A program made the position numbers and the translations under genes. Of a stretch of DNA of 40,467 nucleotides, positions 16,005 to 23,936 are shown piece after piece. This stretch comes from Rhodospirillales bacterium (GTDB lineage Bacteria; Pseudomonadota; Alphaproteobacteria; BOG-932; Roseiterribacteraceae). Location of the stretch: positions 1 through 40,467 of the forward strand of contig PLTD01000021.1 in the NCBI GenBank assembly GCA_003165335.1, written 5' to 3'. The notes under the pieces are model-generated. The model searched no databases. It saw only the letters and a list, made by a program, of their open reading frames with translations, and was not told where the DNA came from. The number at the start of each line of letters is the position of its first letter. Position 1 is the first letter of the stretch.

Positions 16005-16745
16005 GGGCGAAGTCCTCGATGGCGGTCATTGGGCGAAAAGCGAAATTCCGGCTCTCTGCGATGAGAGCCAGGGTGCTAATTCGCCGAATAATTCGGCCAT
16101 TAAGGCGGGTTGCGCACATGGACTAAGGCTAAGCGTGCGATAGCCTGAGGTCAATGTGGACAATCTGGTGGTCGCCAAAGGCGGCGGAGCAGGGTCGAGT
16201 TGGGTGAAGTCTCCCCAAATTTTTCGTCCTGTTCGGGAAGAGATTGCGGTCAGTCGCTCGATGAAGGCGTTTCAGACTGACCGAGGGGCTCATCGCTTAT
16301 GGTCCGGTCCGGCTTATGCGGGCTCTTTTTGATCTCGGCAAACGGCTGTTTGGAGACCTTCTTCACGGTCTTGAGCAGTAGACGCAAATCTTTATCGAAG
16401 CCCATTTCCAGGCACCCCCGGTCAATCAGGCGGTGCCGCGACCCGAGCGCAAGCGTCTTTCGGGGGCGGTGGCAAAGCCACAAGCCCCAAGACTAACACC
16501 TAAGCAATGGCGGACATATCAATCATTTATCTGCGAATGTTCGACTGCCTGGGCATTGGGCATGGAAAGGAACCGCGGGCAAAATGGATCAGACACATTT
16601 AGCGTCGATTGGCGGTCGCGTCCGGCAAACAATAATGAGTCGGGCATCGTTTTCGAAGTGCACAATCTACTTTCCAATGCGCCTTGTCTGTGCACTGATT
16701 GTGCCCGTTGCGCCCCAAACGGGCGGTTTAAAGGGAGAATGAGAG
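16005..16745. other. Gene-poor stretch upstream of the secreted LEH-like gene
   Basis: This 740-base stretch holds one doubtful small ORF on the minus strand (16250-16405). It also has a repeat cluster before the next gene. AGTGCACA (16657-16664) pairs with TGTGCACT (16689-16696), and GCACAATC (16660-16667) pairs with GATTGTGC (16697-16704). These nested palindromes lie 40-90 bases before the ATG at 16746 and may be a regulatory site. Nothing else was recognised. Confidence 0.45.
16250..16405 (-). CDS. Doubtful small hypothetical protein
   Basis: This is a possible 51-residue, lysine-rich polar protein starting MGFDKDLRLLLKTVKKVSKQ. Third codon positions are mostly G or C, in keeping with a coding frame, but no clear ribosome site, homologous motif or operon supports it. 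The ATG at 16405 is one of two choices; a longer start at 16483 adds residues with no pattern. It may be spurious. Confidence 0.3.
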   Translation of the reverse strand: MGFDKDLRLLLKTVKKVSKQPFAEIKKSPHKPDRTISDEPLGQSETPSSSD

Positions 16746-17201
16746 ATGAAAACTGTCGGCACATTCGGCCAGGGTAAAATGTTGTACGCAGGCGTGGTCT
16801 GCGCTCTTTTCGTTACCGGCCTGGCAGGCCCGGCGCGTGCAGAGGAGAGCGCGGCCGACAAGGCCAAGATCAAGGTCGTCAACGACTTCATCGCAGCCTG
16901 GAACGAGCCGGACAAAGCCGTCACCTATGTGTCGGACAAGTCATCGGTGCGCATGGTTGAAGGCCAGCCAGCCGTGATCGGCCCGGCGGCCCTGGATGCG
17001 ATGCTGAAATCCATCCTGACGTCGGGAACCACGGTCAGCGTGAAGACGCTGAACACGACCGTGCGTGGACCGGTCGTCGTGAACAAGCGTGTCGACACGA
17101 TCAAGTCGCCCGGCAAGCCCGATCAGGCCTTTCCGGTGGTCGGCGTCTTCCTGGTCAGGGACGGCAAAATCGCGGAATGGATCGACTATCTCGATAAGTA
17201 A
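16746..17201 (+). CDS. Secreted limonene-1,2-epoxide-hydrolase-like (NTF2-fold) protein
   Basis: This 151-residue protein has a signal peptide (residues 1-32, ending GPARAEE) and an NTF2-like domain of the limonene-epoxide hydrolase (LEH) type. The LEH catalytic Asp-Arg-Asp set can be placed at Arg115 and Asp117 (NKRVDTI) and Asp147 (AEWIDYLD), with the family segment VGVFLVRDGKIAEW between them. The Tyr/Asn pair that holds the catalytic water in known LEH is not evident. Exported LEH-like proteins are less common than cytosolic ones. A GGGAGAATGAGAG leader gives a good ribosome site. It might open an epoxide in the periplasm or be a non-enzymatic NTF2-fold protein. Confidence 0.72.
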   Translation: MKTVGTFGQGKMLYAGVVCALFVTGLAGPARAEESAADKAKIKVVNDFIAAWNEPDKAVTYVSDKSSVRMVEGQPAVIGPAALDAMLKSILTSGTTVSVKTLNTTVRGPVVVNKRVDTIKSPGKPDQAFPVVGVFLVRDGKIAEWIDYLDK

Positions 17202-17315
17202 TCCCGACCGACTTGGCCGCCATATTTGGTATTGGTATTTTCCAGAGAGAACAGGCGCCTGACCCGACCTTCCTAGGCGACCCGACGGCCGGACTTTGAA
17301 AGATCACCCAACCCA

Positions 17316-18209
17316 ATGACCTTGTTTCGCGGCCTCGTGGCCTTTCCCATTACGCCGATGAATGCCGACGGTCATGTGGACACGGCGGCGCTGAGCCGGC
17401 TGGTGCGGCGGCTGGTTGAGGCCGGGGTCGATTCCATCGGCGTGCTGGGCAGCACCGGATCGTACCCCTATCTATCCCGGGCGGAACGCCGACGCGCGAT
17501 CGAGGCGGCGGTGGCCGAGGCCGGCGGGCGTGTGCCGGTGATGGCGGGCATCGGCGCCCTGCGGACCGACGAGGCTGTGCTGTGCGCGCAGGACGCCAAG
17601 GCCGCAGGAGCCGGTGCGGGATTGCTGGCCCCGGTATCCTATACCCCGCTGACCGAGGGTGAGGTGTTCACCCATTTCGAGACGGTGGCGGGGGCCACCG
17701 ACCTGCCGATCTGCATCTACAACAACCCGGGCACCACCCATTTCACCTTTGGCGACGCGCTGATCGGCCGGTTGAGCCGCCTGCCCAACGTGGGCGGGGT
17801 GAAAAACCCGGCGCCGGAAACCGCCGCAGCCGCCGCCATCTCGGCGCTCCGCGTTCTGACGCCGACCGGATTTTCAGTCGGCTATAGCACCGACTGGAAC
17901 GCGACCGAGGTCCTGATTGCCGGCGGCGATGCCTGGTACAGCGTATTGGCCGGGTTGTTTCCGGGCGTGTGTAAGGAGATTCACAGCGCGGTCGCGCAAG
18001 GCGACCATGCCAAGGCCCGCCAAAGAAACGAACATCTGTCGTCCTTATGGCAACTCTTCAGAAATTTCAGCAGCCTGCGGGTGATCTATGCCGCCGCGAA
18101 CCTGATCGGCATTTGTGACGCCGTCCCGCCCCTGCCAATACAGCCCCTGGCCGAGCCCGCACGGCGTCAGGTTGCCGAAACACTGGATAGGCTTGGACTG
18201 GCGACCTGA
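17316..18209 (+). CDS. Dihydrodipicolinate-synthase-family aldolase/lyase
   Basis: This 297-residue TIM-barrel enzyme of the DapA/NAL family forms a Schiff base through a lysine. Family marks are GSTGSYPYLSRAERR (residues 45-59; the GTTGE loop of DapA is altered), IYNNPGTT with the catalytic Tyr135, and GGVKNPAPE with the Schiff-base Lys163. The changed GTTGE motif and the isolated position argue against a role as the lysine-pathway DapA. A keto-acid aldolase, hydratase or related lyase is more likely. Cytosolic, transcribed alone as far as can be seen. Confidence 0.85.
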   Translation: MTLFRGLVAFPITPMNADGHVDTAALSRLVRRLVEAGVDSIGVLGSTGSYPYLSRAERRRAIEAAVAEAGGRVPVMAGIGALRTDEAVLCAQDAKAAGAGAGLLAPVSYTPLTEGEVFTHFETVAGATDLPICIYNNPGTTHFTFGDALIGRLSRLPNVGGVKNPAPETAAAAAISALRVLTPTGFSVGYSTDWNATEVLIAGGDAWYSVLAGLFPGVCKEIHSAVAQGDHAKARQRNEHLSSLWQLFRNFSSLRVIYAAANLIGICDAVPPLPIQPLAEPARRQVAETLDRLGLAT

Positions 18210-18357
18210 GTGCGATGTTCGGGCTCGAAATGCTATGCAAGACCGCCAGCGCCCGGGCGGCACTCAACTAGATTCCGTAAATTGCGAAAATTTAAGGATT
18301 AAACACGCTCGATTGCCTCTGACCGCTTTTCCATGAATGCGAACCACGGCCATCCGA

Positions 18358-18519
18358 TCAAATCCGGTTACGGGCGACCACCTGAGCAGCAGTCAGCGGG
18401 GTGTAGGAAGACTCTGGCGCGGCGAACGCATGGGCGAGCTCGGCTTTCAGGCGGTCTAACGCTTTCATTCCGACCCGTCCTTTATCGCAACGGATAAGGC
18501 CCCGGATGTACTCGCTCAT
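18358..18519 (-). CDS. N-terminally truncated ParD-like antitoxin remnant
   Basis: This 53-residue ORF begins MSEYIRGLIRCDKGRVG. That matches the second helix of the ribbon-helix-helix fold of ParD antitoxins (usual pattern SEYVRxLIRRD). The remaining sequence is the tail helix (ALDRLKAELAHAF). The DNA-binding beta strand and first helix that should precede it are missing. A strong ribosome site (GGGAGGGGG, about six bases before the ATG at 18519) suggests it is still translated. The upstream DHA2 gene ends at 18537, only 18 bases away. No ParE toxin is nearby. It is best read as an orphan remnant left by deletion. Confidence 0.5.
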   Translation of the reverse strand: MSEYIRGLIRCDKGRVGMKALDRLKAELAHAFAAPESSYTPLTAAQVVARNRI

Positions 18520-18536
18520 TTTTACCCCCTCCCACC

Positions 18537-20186
18537 TCACTCCAGGTGCGCGACCGGTTGGGGGCCGGGGGGCGGCAGGTTTCGGCCGCTGCTTCTCAGC
18601 AGGAGCAGCAGCGGCGCGCTGGCGACCATGGCGATCAGGAACAGTTTGAAATCGTCGATATAGGCGATCATCGCGGCTTGGCGGTTGATCTGGGCGTTCA
18701 GCGCGGCAAGGCCCAGCCTGCTGTGCAGGTTATAGAATCCGCCGGTGCCGGCGCGATTGAGCATGCGGTTGAACATGGTCGCATGCACCGTGATGTCGCT
18801 GTGCGCCACCTGGATATTGCGGGCCAGCATCGTGGTGCCGATGGAGATTCCGATGCTGCCGGCAAGGCTGCGCACGAGGGAGAAAAGGCCCATCGCCTCC
18901 GTCCTCAACGACACCGGCAGAGACGCGAACAGATGCACGTTGAGCGGGATGAATGTCATCATCACGCCGATGCCCTGGATGAAACCGGTCGAGATGATGA
19001 GGCGCCTGTCCATATCCAGCGAAAAGCCCAGCATCTGCCACATCGACAGGCTGACCAGCCCCATGCCGGCCAGCATGATGATGCGCCGATCGAAATATTT
19101 GGAGAGCCTGGGCACCATCAGCGACCCCAAAATCGAACCGAGGCCGCGCGGCATGGAGAGCATTCCGGCCGTAAACACCGGATAGCCCAGAAGATTTTGC
19201 AATAGTTGCGGCATCAGCGCGGTCGAGGAGAACATCAGCGCGAAGGTGACGAAGGCAATGGAGACGCTGCTGACGAAGACGCGGTCGCCCAGAAGACGCG
19301 CGCTGAAGAAAGGTTTTGCCGCCGTGGCCGAGTGCACGGCGAACATCCAGAGGCCCGAAAAGGTCAATCCGGCCTCGATCAGAATTTCGTTGGAGTTCAG
19401 CCAATCCAACTGCTGCCCGCGGTCCAGCATCAGTTGCAGCGACCCGATGGCAACCGACAGGACGCCGAAACCGAAAAAATCGAAGGGTATTCCGCGCAAT
19501 TGGCGGTCTTCGGGAAGAAAGCTGACCAGGCCGGCAAAGGCGATGACCCCGACCGGCACGTTGACGAAGAAGCACCAGCGCCAGCTATATTCGTCGGTCA
19601 GCCAGCCGCCGAGGGCGGGCGCCACCAGCGGCCCCAGAATGGTGCCGATGCTCCATACGGCCATCGATTGAATCTGCTGCCCGGGCGGCGACAGATCGAA
19701 CATGATCGATTGCGACAGCGGGCCCAGCATCGCGCCCAGCGCGCCCTGCAGCACGCGGAACAGGACCATCTGCTCAAGATTTTGCGCCCATCCGCACATC
19801 ATGGAGGCGATGGTGAAACCGACGATGCCGGCCAGAAAAACATGCTTGCGGCCGAACCTGGACGACAGCCAACCGATGAGCGGGGTCGCGATCGCCGTCG
19901 CCAGAATATAGGAGGTCAGAACCCAGCTGATCTGATCCAATGCCGCCGAAAAGCTGGCTTGCATATGGGGCAGCGCGACATTGGCGATGGTGGTATCGAC
20001 CATCTGCATCATGGTCGCCATCATCACGCAGACCATGATGATGCGCGGGTGTTTCGCGACGAGCGCGGGACCCGGCGCAGAACTGGGCGCCGGGGTCGTT
20101 TGGGCCGGCTCTACGCGCGAAACGCCCTTGGCGGCGACATGGCCGCCAGCCTCAGCGATTTCCGGATCCAGGGAACGCGCCGCCAT
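18537..20186 (-). CDS. DHA2-family MFS drug exporter (EmrB/QacA type)
   Basis: This 549-residue inner-membrane transporter has 14 predicted helices, the DHA2 arrangement. The N-terminus is cytosolic (residues 1-48). Motifs include the helix-1 Asp of QMVDTTIANVALPHMQ, the loop GWLSSRFGRKHVFLAG between helices 2 and 3, and QGALGAMLGPLSQ of motif C type. These proteins export drugs or other amphipathic compounds using the proton gradient. No HlyD/EmrA-type periplasmic adaptor gene or regulator is adjacent. It is therefore likely to act alone or pair with a protein encoded elsewhere. Confidence 0.9.
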   Translation of the reverse strand: MAARSLDPEIAEAGGHVAAKGVSRVEPAQTTPAPSSAPGPALVAKHPRIIMVCVMMATMMQMVDTTIANVALPHMQASFSAALDQISWVLTSYILATAIATPLIGWLSSRFGRKHVFLAGIVGFTIASMMCGWAQNLEQMVLFRVLQGALGAMLGPLSQSIMFDLSPPGQQIQSMAVWSIGTILGPLVAPALGGWLTDEYSWRWCFFVNVPVGVIAFAGLVSFLPEDRQLRGIPFDFFGFGVLSVAIGSLQLMLDRGQQLDWLNSNEILIEAGLTFSGLWMFAVHSATAAKPFFSARLLGDRVFVSSVSIAFVTFALMFSSTALMPQLLQNLLGYPVFTAGMLSMPRGLGSILGSLMVPRLSKYFDRRIIMLAGMGLVSLSMWQMLGFSLDMDRRLIISTGFIQGIGVMMTFIPLNVHLFASLPVSLRTEAMGLFSLVRSLAGSIGISIGTTMLARNIQVAHSDITVHATMFNRMLNRAGTGGFYNLHSRLGLAALNAQINRQAAMIAYIDDFKLFLIAMVASAPLLLLLRSSGRNLPPPGPQPVAHLE

Positions 20187-20271
20187 AGTCTATCCGCTTT
20201 CCGCGTTTTTATCGTTCAGGCGCAATTTCCACCCACTTCTCCCCACAAGGCGAACCTGATGACCTATCCCC

Positions 20272-21147
20272 TCACCATGCCGCCACTTCCGGTATCACGT
20301 CCCGCCCGAAGGTCTCAAGCGGCGTGATGTCCTGAACATTCGGCATGTTGAAAATGGCGTGGTCCACGCCGATGGCGGAGAGCGCCTTGCAGTGGGCGAT
20401 CAGATCCTTCGCGGTCATCTGCCCCGGGGCCAGATGGGCGGTGCCAATGGTGGTTTTTTCGATCGTCGCATAATCGCGACCCTGCGCATCACAGTGGTGT
20501 TTCAGCACATCCAGCTTGGGCGACACCGTCGCCGCATCGCCGAACAGGTTGCAGGCGTCGGCATATTGCGCGACCAGGCGCAGCGTCTTCTTCTCCCCGC
20601 CGCCGGCGACCAGGATCGGCGGGTGGGGCCGCGACAAGGGCTGCGGGACGCAGAGCGTTTCATCCAGCCGGTTGTGACGGCCGTGATAGGGGCCGTTGTC
20701 GGCAGACCACATCTGCCTGACGATCTGCAACGCCTCTTCCAGCAGTTCAAAGCGGGTTGAGAGCGCGGGAAAGGGCACGCCCAGGCCCAGCGCCTCGCGT
20801 TCAAACCAGGCGGCGCCGATGCCCAGATAGGCGCGGCCGCCCGACAGAACGTCCAGGGTCGTGACCGTCTTTACCAATATGCCGGGGTGGCGATAGACCA
20901 CGCCGGTCGCCATCGTGCCCAGCCTGACTTTTTTGGTCAGCGCCGCCAGGAAGCTCAGCGTACTGTAACCTTCCAGCATGTCGGTTTCGGCGGGGCCGAC
21001 CGGCGGGATCTGGAAGAAATGATCCATCACCCACAGGCTGGAAAAACCGGCATCGTCTGCGGTGCGAGCGATATCGGCCAAAGTGCCGCCGATTTTCTCA
21101 GGCCCGCCCGGCCAAGTGAAATTGGGTATCTGCAGGCCGATTTTCAT
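20272..21147 (-). CDS. LLM-class F420-dependent oxidoreductase
   Basis: This 291-residue TIM-barrel protein of the luciferase-like monooxygenase class resembles the F420-dependent group. Visible segments are MKIGLQIPNFTWPGG, SLWVMDHFFQIP, GYSTLSFLAALTKKVRLGTM and RHPGILVKTVTTLDVLSGGRA, typical of the family core. It would bind F420 or FMN; which one is not decided by sequence alone. The gene is cytosolic, and the nearby genes (DHA2 exporter, VapBC) give no clue to the substrate. The ORF start (ATG at 21147) matches the usual family start. Confidence 0.85.
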   Translation of the reverse strand: MKIGLQIPNFTWPGGPEKIGGTLADIARTADDAGFSSLWVMDHFFQIPPVGPAETDMLEGYSTLSFLAALTKKVRLGTMATGVVYRHPGILVKTVTTLDVLSGGRAYLGIGAAWFEREALGLGVPFPALSTRFELLEEALQIVRQMWSADNGPYHGRHNRLDETLCVPQPLSRPHPPILVAGGGEKKTLRLVAQYADACNLFGDAATVSPKLDVLKHHCDAQGRDYATIEKTTIGTAHLAPGQMTAKDLIAHCKALSAIGVDHAIFNMPNVQDITPLETFGRDVIPEVAAW

Positions 21148-21214
21148 GATGGCACCCTCCCCGGTTCAAGCTTCTCGGTTCCGCCGCGGCCTTCACGCCG
21201 AAGGTCGGACGCGA

Positions 21215-21604
21215 TTAAAGACTATAGACCGGTACCACGCCGACGCCATCGGCGCGCTTGACGAAACCCTCATCGAATGTTGCAAGCCGATCCGCACCCC
21301 CTGCCGATGCCAAGTGCAGCGCATCTGCGAAATCCATACCTTGCCGCGCCCAAGTCAGCGCATCGAAAATAGCGCCATCGTCTTCGCATCGGACATTGGG
21401 AAGGGCAGCCAGGCCGGCGAGAGCGTCCAGAGTTTCGGTTCGACCGACGCGGTAGAGGCGCCGTAACACCCATTCGGTCTCAAGCAAGACCGTCTTGGGC
21501 AGGTATATCACCTCGGTCGCGAACAATGCGCGGGCGCGTTTTGCCTGGGCCGGGTCGTCACCGGTCAAGAGGCGGATAACGACGTTAGTATCGGCCGCGA
21601 TCAT
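21215..21604 (-). CDS. vapC: VapC-like PIN-domain toxin
   Basis: This 129-residue PIN-domain ribonuclease has all four acidic metal-binding positions: Asp5 (AADTNVV), Glu42 (LLETEWVL), Asp94 (DFADALHL) and Asp111 (TFDEGF). VapC toxins cleave RNA until bound by VapB. The ATG at 21604 is preferred; a GTG start at 21613 would add three residues. The coding region overlaps the end of vapB by 20 bases, the usual order of antitoxin then toxin. Confidence 0.88.
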   Translation of the reverse strand: MIAADTNVVIRLLTGDDPAQAKRARALFATEVIYLPKTVLLETEWVLRRLYRVGRTETLDALAGLAALPNVRCEDDGAIFDALTWARQGMDFADALHLASAGGADRLATFDEGFVKRADGVGVVPVYSL

Positions 21605-21851
21605 GCCGGGCACGGACTTCGTCGTCGATCGCCTGATTCATCTCCTCGATCGATCGGGGAGCGCCGGTCGTCCGCAGGCACCCTGCGACGTCTTCAAGGC
21701 GGGAGCCGGCAAGAGATTTGACCGCGCGCAGTAGCACGCCTTCCGCCGTGTCTTCGACCGTGAATTGCGTGCCCACCGGCCAGCGATGCGCGTCACGAAC
21801 CGCCTTGGGCAGGATAATCTGCCCCTTTGAAGATAGCTTGGTAACTGCCAT
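21585..21851 (-). CDS. vapB: VapB-like AbrB-type antitoxin
   Basis: This 88-residue antitoxin has an N-terminal AbrB/SpoVT swapped-hairpin DNA-binding domain (KLSSKGQIILPKAVRD, residues 5-20). The C-terminal tail (residues about 50-88) should wrap and inhibit VapC. It overlaps vapC and is expected to autoregulate through the repeats just upstream (21863-21887). The ATG at 21851 is the better of two in-frame starts. Confidence 0.88.
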   Translation of the reverse strand: MAVTKLSSKGQIILPKAVRDAHRWPVGTQFTVEDTAEGVLLRAVKSLAGSRLEDVAGCLRTTGAPRSIEEMNQAIDDEVRARHDRGRY

Positions 21852-21862
21852 GACCGTCATTC

Positions 21863-21887
21863 GGTAAGATTAGGTAAGACATAATCT
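21863..21887 (-). promoter_or_regulatory. Candidate VapB operator
   Basis: Direct repeats GGTAAGA at 21863-21869 and 21873-21879 (10-bp period) overlap an inverted repeat AGATTA (21867-21872) / TAATCT (21882-21887). The site lies 12 bases upstream of vapB, where an autoregulatory operator is expected. A separate hairpin TGCGGCG (21891-21897) / CGCCGCA (21904-21910) follows. Confidence 0.5.
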
Positions 21888-22080
21888 AGGTGCGGCGGGC
21901 GAGCGCCGCAAGCCGCTCGCTGAGATTTCAGCGGTTCGTGCTGTTTCCGCGGTTTCAAATTCGCCGCAACAGGATGGCCAAAGGGGCGCCTGCTGCTTGT
22001 ATCGGGCGGATTTCAGAGCATATTGAACATAGCCGTCACTGCGCATCGCGCCGTTCCCTGCTCAAGCCCGAAGGGTCGCC

Positions 22081-22746
22081 ATGCCGTCGTCTCGCACACT
22101 GTTCCCCGATTACACGATTACCGAACGCTGGGTCGACGGCGCGATCCATATATTCGGGCTCGTCGCCGCACCGCTGGCCGTCGTGTGGCTGTTCCTGCAG
22201 GCCGGGCCGGAGCTGACGGCCGGGCGGATCGTCACCGGTTCAATCTATTCCTTCGGGCTGGTGGGCATGCTGACCGCATCGGCCCTGTATAATCTGACGC
22301 GACCCGGGCGGCTCAAATCTGCATTCCGGCGGCTGGACCATGCGATGATCTATGTGATGATCGCGGGCACCTATACGCCGCTGTCGCTGACGGCGCTGCG
22401 CCCGGGTTTGGGCATTCCACTGTGCGTTACGGTTTGGACGCTGGCGGCGGTGGGCATCGCGCTCAAGCTGGCGCGGCCGCGTCGGCATGAGCGGCTGGCG
22501 CTGTTCCTCTATCTGGGCATGGGCTGGCTGCTGGTGCCGCTGTTACCGCCGCTGATCGCCGCCCTGCCGGTCGGCATCATGGTGCTGATCCTGGCCGGCG
22601 CCCTGGTCTATTCAGCGGGGTCTTTCGTCCATACGCGGGTCGCCCTGCCGTTCCATAATGCGGTATGGCACGCCATGGTCATCGTCGCCGCGGGGCTTCA
22701 TCTGGCGGCCATCGCGCAGGTCATTTCACTGCCGGTATTGCCCTAA
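22081..22746 (+). CDS. Hemolysin III / PAQR-family membrane protein
   Basis: This 221-residue inner-membrane protein has seven predicted helices and fits the hemolysin III (YqfA, PAQR/CREST-like) family. Conserved positions that coordinate metal in the superfamily are visible. These are Ser/Asn in ASALYNLT (usual S...YH), Asp-His in RRLDHAMIYVMIAGTYTP, and the paired histidines of FHNAVWHAMVIVAAGLHL. The usual histidine after the Tyr in the first motif is replaced by Asn. The family is suspected to have hydrolase activity on lipids, and the hemolytic label is historical. It appears to be transcribed alone or with the small gene 32 bases downstream. Confidence 0.85.
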   Translation: MPSSRTLFPDYTITERWVDGAIHIFGLVAAPLAVVWLFLQAGPELTAGRIVTGSIYSFGLVGMLTASALYNLTRPGRLKSAFRRLDHAMIYVMIAGTYTPLSLTALRPGLGIPLCVTVWTLAAVGIALKLARPRRHERLALFLYLGMGWLLVPLLPPLIAALPVGIMVLILAGALVYSAGSFVHTRVALPFHNAVWHAMVIVAAGLHLAAIAQVISLPVLP

Positions 22747-22778
22747 ACATACTGGCGCCCGGGCGAAGCCGGCCTTAT

Positions 22779-23030
22779 ATGCCCCGCATGGCTGACGATG
22801 CGGCGCAAACCATTCTGGAACTGGAGCGGCTGGGCGACGCGGAATACGACGCGATGTACGAGGACGCCCCGCATTGGGTGAAAACGCGCCATGAAAATGC
22901 TCATAGATATTTTTCCAAAGCCGTAGCCGCGGCGGAGCAGGCCGGGCTGATGGACGAGGTGCTGCGGCTCAGCGCCCGGCGGAACCATATCGATGCGGTC
23001 TATAACCACCAGTTCCGGTGGATGCGATGA
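22779..23030 (+). CDS. Small hypothetical protein
   Basis: This 83-residue cytosolic protein of unknown function is acidic at the start (ILELERLGDAEYDAMYEDAP) and then mostly helical with Ala/Arg-rich segments. It may begin at the ATG at 22779 or at 22788. It lies 32 bases after the hemolysin III-like gene and 9 bases before another small ORF in the same reading frame, so the three may share an mRNA. No family was recognised. Confidence 0.6.
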   Translation: MPRMADDAAQTILELERLGDAEYDAMYEDAPHWVKTRHENAHRYFSKAVAAAEQAGLMDEVLRLSARRNHIDAVYNHQFRWMR

Positions 23031-23039
23031 CCGGCGACG

Positions 23040-23312
23040 GTGACGCGGACGGCGAACGGCAGGTTCGTGACCACCTATCGCTGCAACGGCTGCTGGCGGC
23101 AGGCGCTGGATGAAACCCGGACGCGGCTTGAGGCGAGCGACGACGATGCCGAGATCGCCTCGGCCGCCGACGTCTTCGAACGGCACGGCATCGTCATCCA
23201 CGAACACCGGCGCGGCGACCCGGCCCCGGTGGTGCGACACATACTGATCCGCCTGATCGGCATGCTGGCTTCGGGCCTGGTGCAACTTTCGATCGGCGCC
23301 GTCGCCTCCTGA
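23040..23312 (+). CDS. Small hypothetical protein with hydrophobic C-terminus
   Basis: This ORF of 90 residues has a soluble first part (RCNGCWRQALDETRTRLEAS) and a hydrophobic tail (HILIRLIGMLASGLVQLSIG). The tail could anchor it in the membrane. It starts with GTG at 23040, in the same frame as the gene upstream and separated from it by a single TGA (23028-23030) plus nine bases. High GC at third positions supports coding. It ends 4 bases from the convergent gene at 23317. No family was recognised. Confidence 0.5.
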   Translation: MTRTANGRFVTTYRCNGCWRQALDETRTRLEASDDDAEIASAADVFERHGIVIHEHRRGDPAPVVRHILIRLIGMLASGLVQLSIGAVAS

Positions 23313-23316
23313 AGCG

Positions 23317-23700
23317 CTATTGCGCCTGGACGGCCTTCTGCGGCGGCGTGTAGGGGACGAACTCGCCCAACATGCAGGTCTCATGCGTGTCGTTGACGTG
23401 GATCGTCACCAGGTTCGAGCAGATCTCGTCGCTGCCCGGGGAGGTCGGCTCATAGGAAAAGCCCTGGCTGCTGACCGAAAGGGTGCTGCAGTTATTGATG
23501 GGCGTGTTCTTCCACACTTTGTGGTTGCGCATATAGAACAGGATCGAGCTGTCGTGCAGAACCTGAGTATGGTCGATCTGATAGGCAGGCAGACAGACCG
23601 ACTTTGCCGCAATCGCGGCCACCGGGGTAAAGAACGCAGCCGCTGCCAGGCTGCAGCCCAAGACGCCGATCGCAACATTACGCCGTTCAAAAGAACTCAT
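23317..23700 (-). CDS. Secreted DUF6491-like protein
   Basis: This 127-residue protein has an N-terminal signal peptide (to about residue 32, VAAIAAKS). The mature part contains four to five cysteines and the segment SSILFYMRNHKVWKNT. That pattern, a strand-rich core with paired Cys and a SILFYMRNHKVWKN-like stretch, matches from memory the DUF6491 family, whose function is unknown. The ATG at 23700 starts the signal peptide; the longer ORF is rejected. It probably acts in the periplasm or cell envelope. Confidence 0.65.
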   Translation of the reverse strand: MSSFERRNVAIGVLGCSLAAAAFFTPVAAIAAKSVCLPAYQIDHTQVLHDSSILFYMRNHKVWKNTPINNCSTLSVSSQGFSYEPTSPGSDEICSNLVTIHVNDTHETCMLGEFVPYTPPQKAVQAQ

Positions 23701-23936
23701 CGTTCCCTCCCGCTCAAAAACTGGTTCAAGTGACCCTATGCCGCCCGACCCCGGCCGTTGCCGATCGCGGGCTTTTATTATACGCATCGGCCGCGTGTTT
23801 TCCGGCGACCCTAAGTATTTTGCATATGGGGAGCGGAGGCGCCATCGGAAGGGCTTTGGCGACGGCCACGCGATTCGATAGCCTGAAGCGGGCAAAGCGA
23901 ATAGATTGCCGCCGGTGACCGCAACTGGAGACGATC

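Noticed and set aside
16433-16777. Plus-strand ORF of 114 residues upstream of the LEH-like gene
   Set aside because: No ribosome site, cysteine-rich but pattern-free translation, overlaps the start of a clear gene.
19206-20327. 373-residue plus-strand ORF over the DHA2 exporter
   Set aside because: Antisense to a 14-helix transporter with clear family motifs; shadow.
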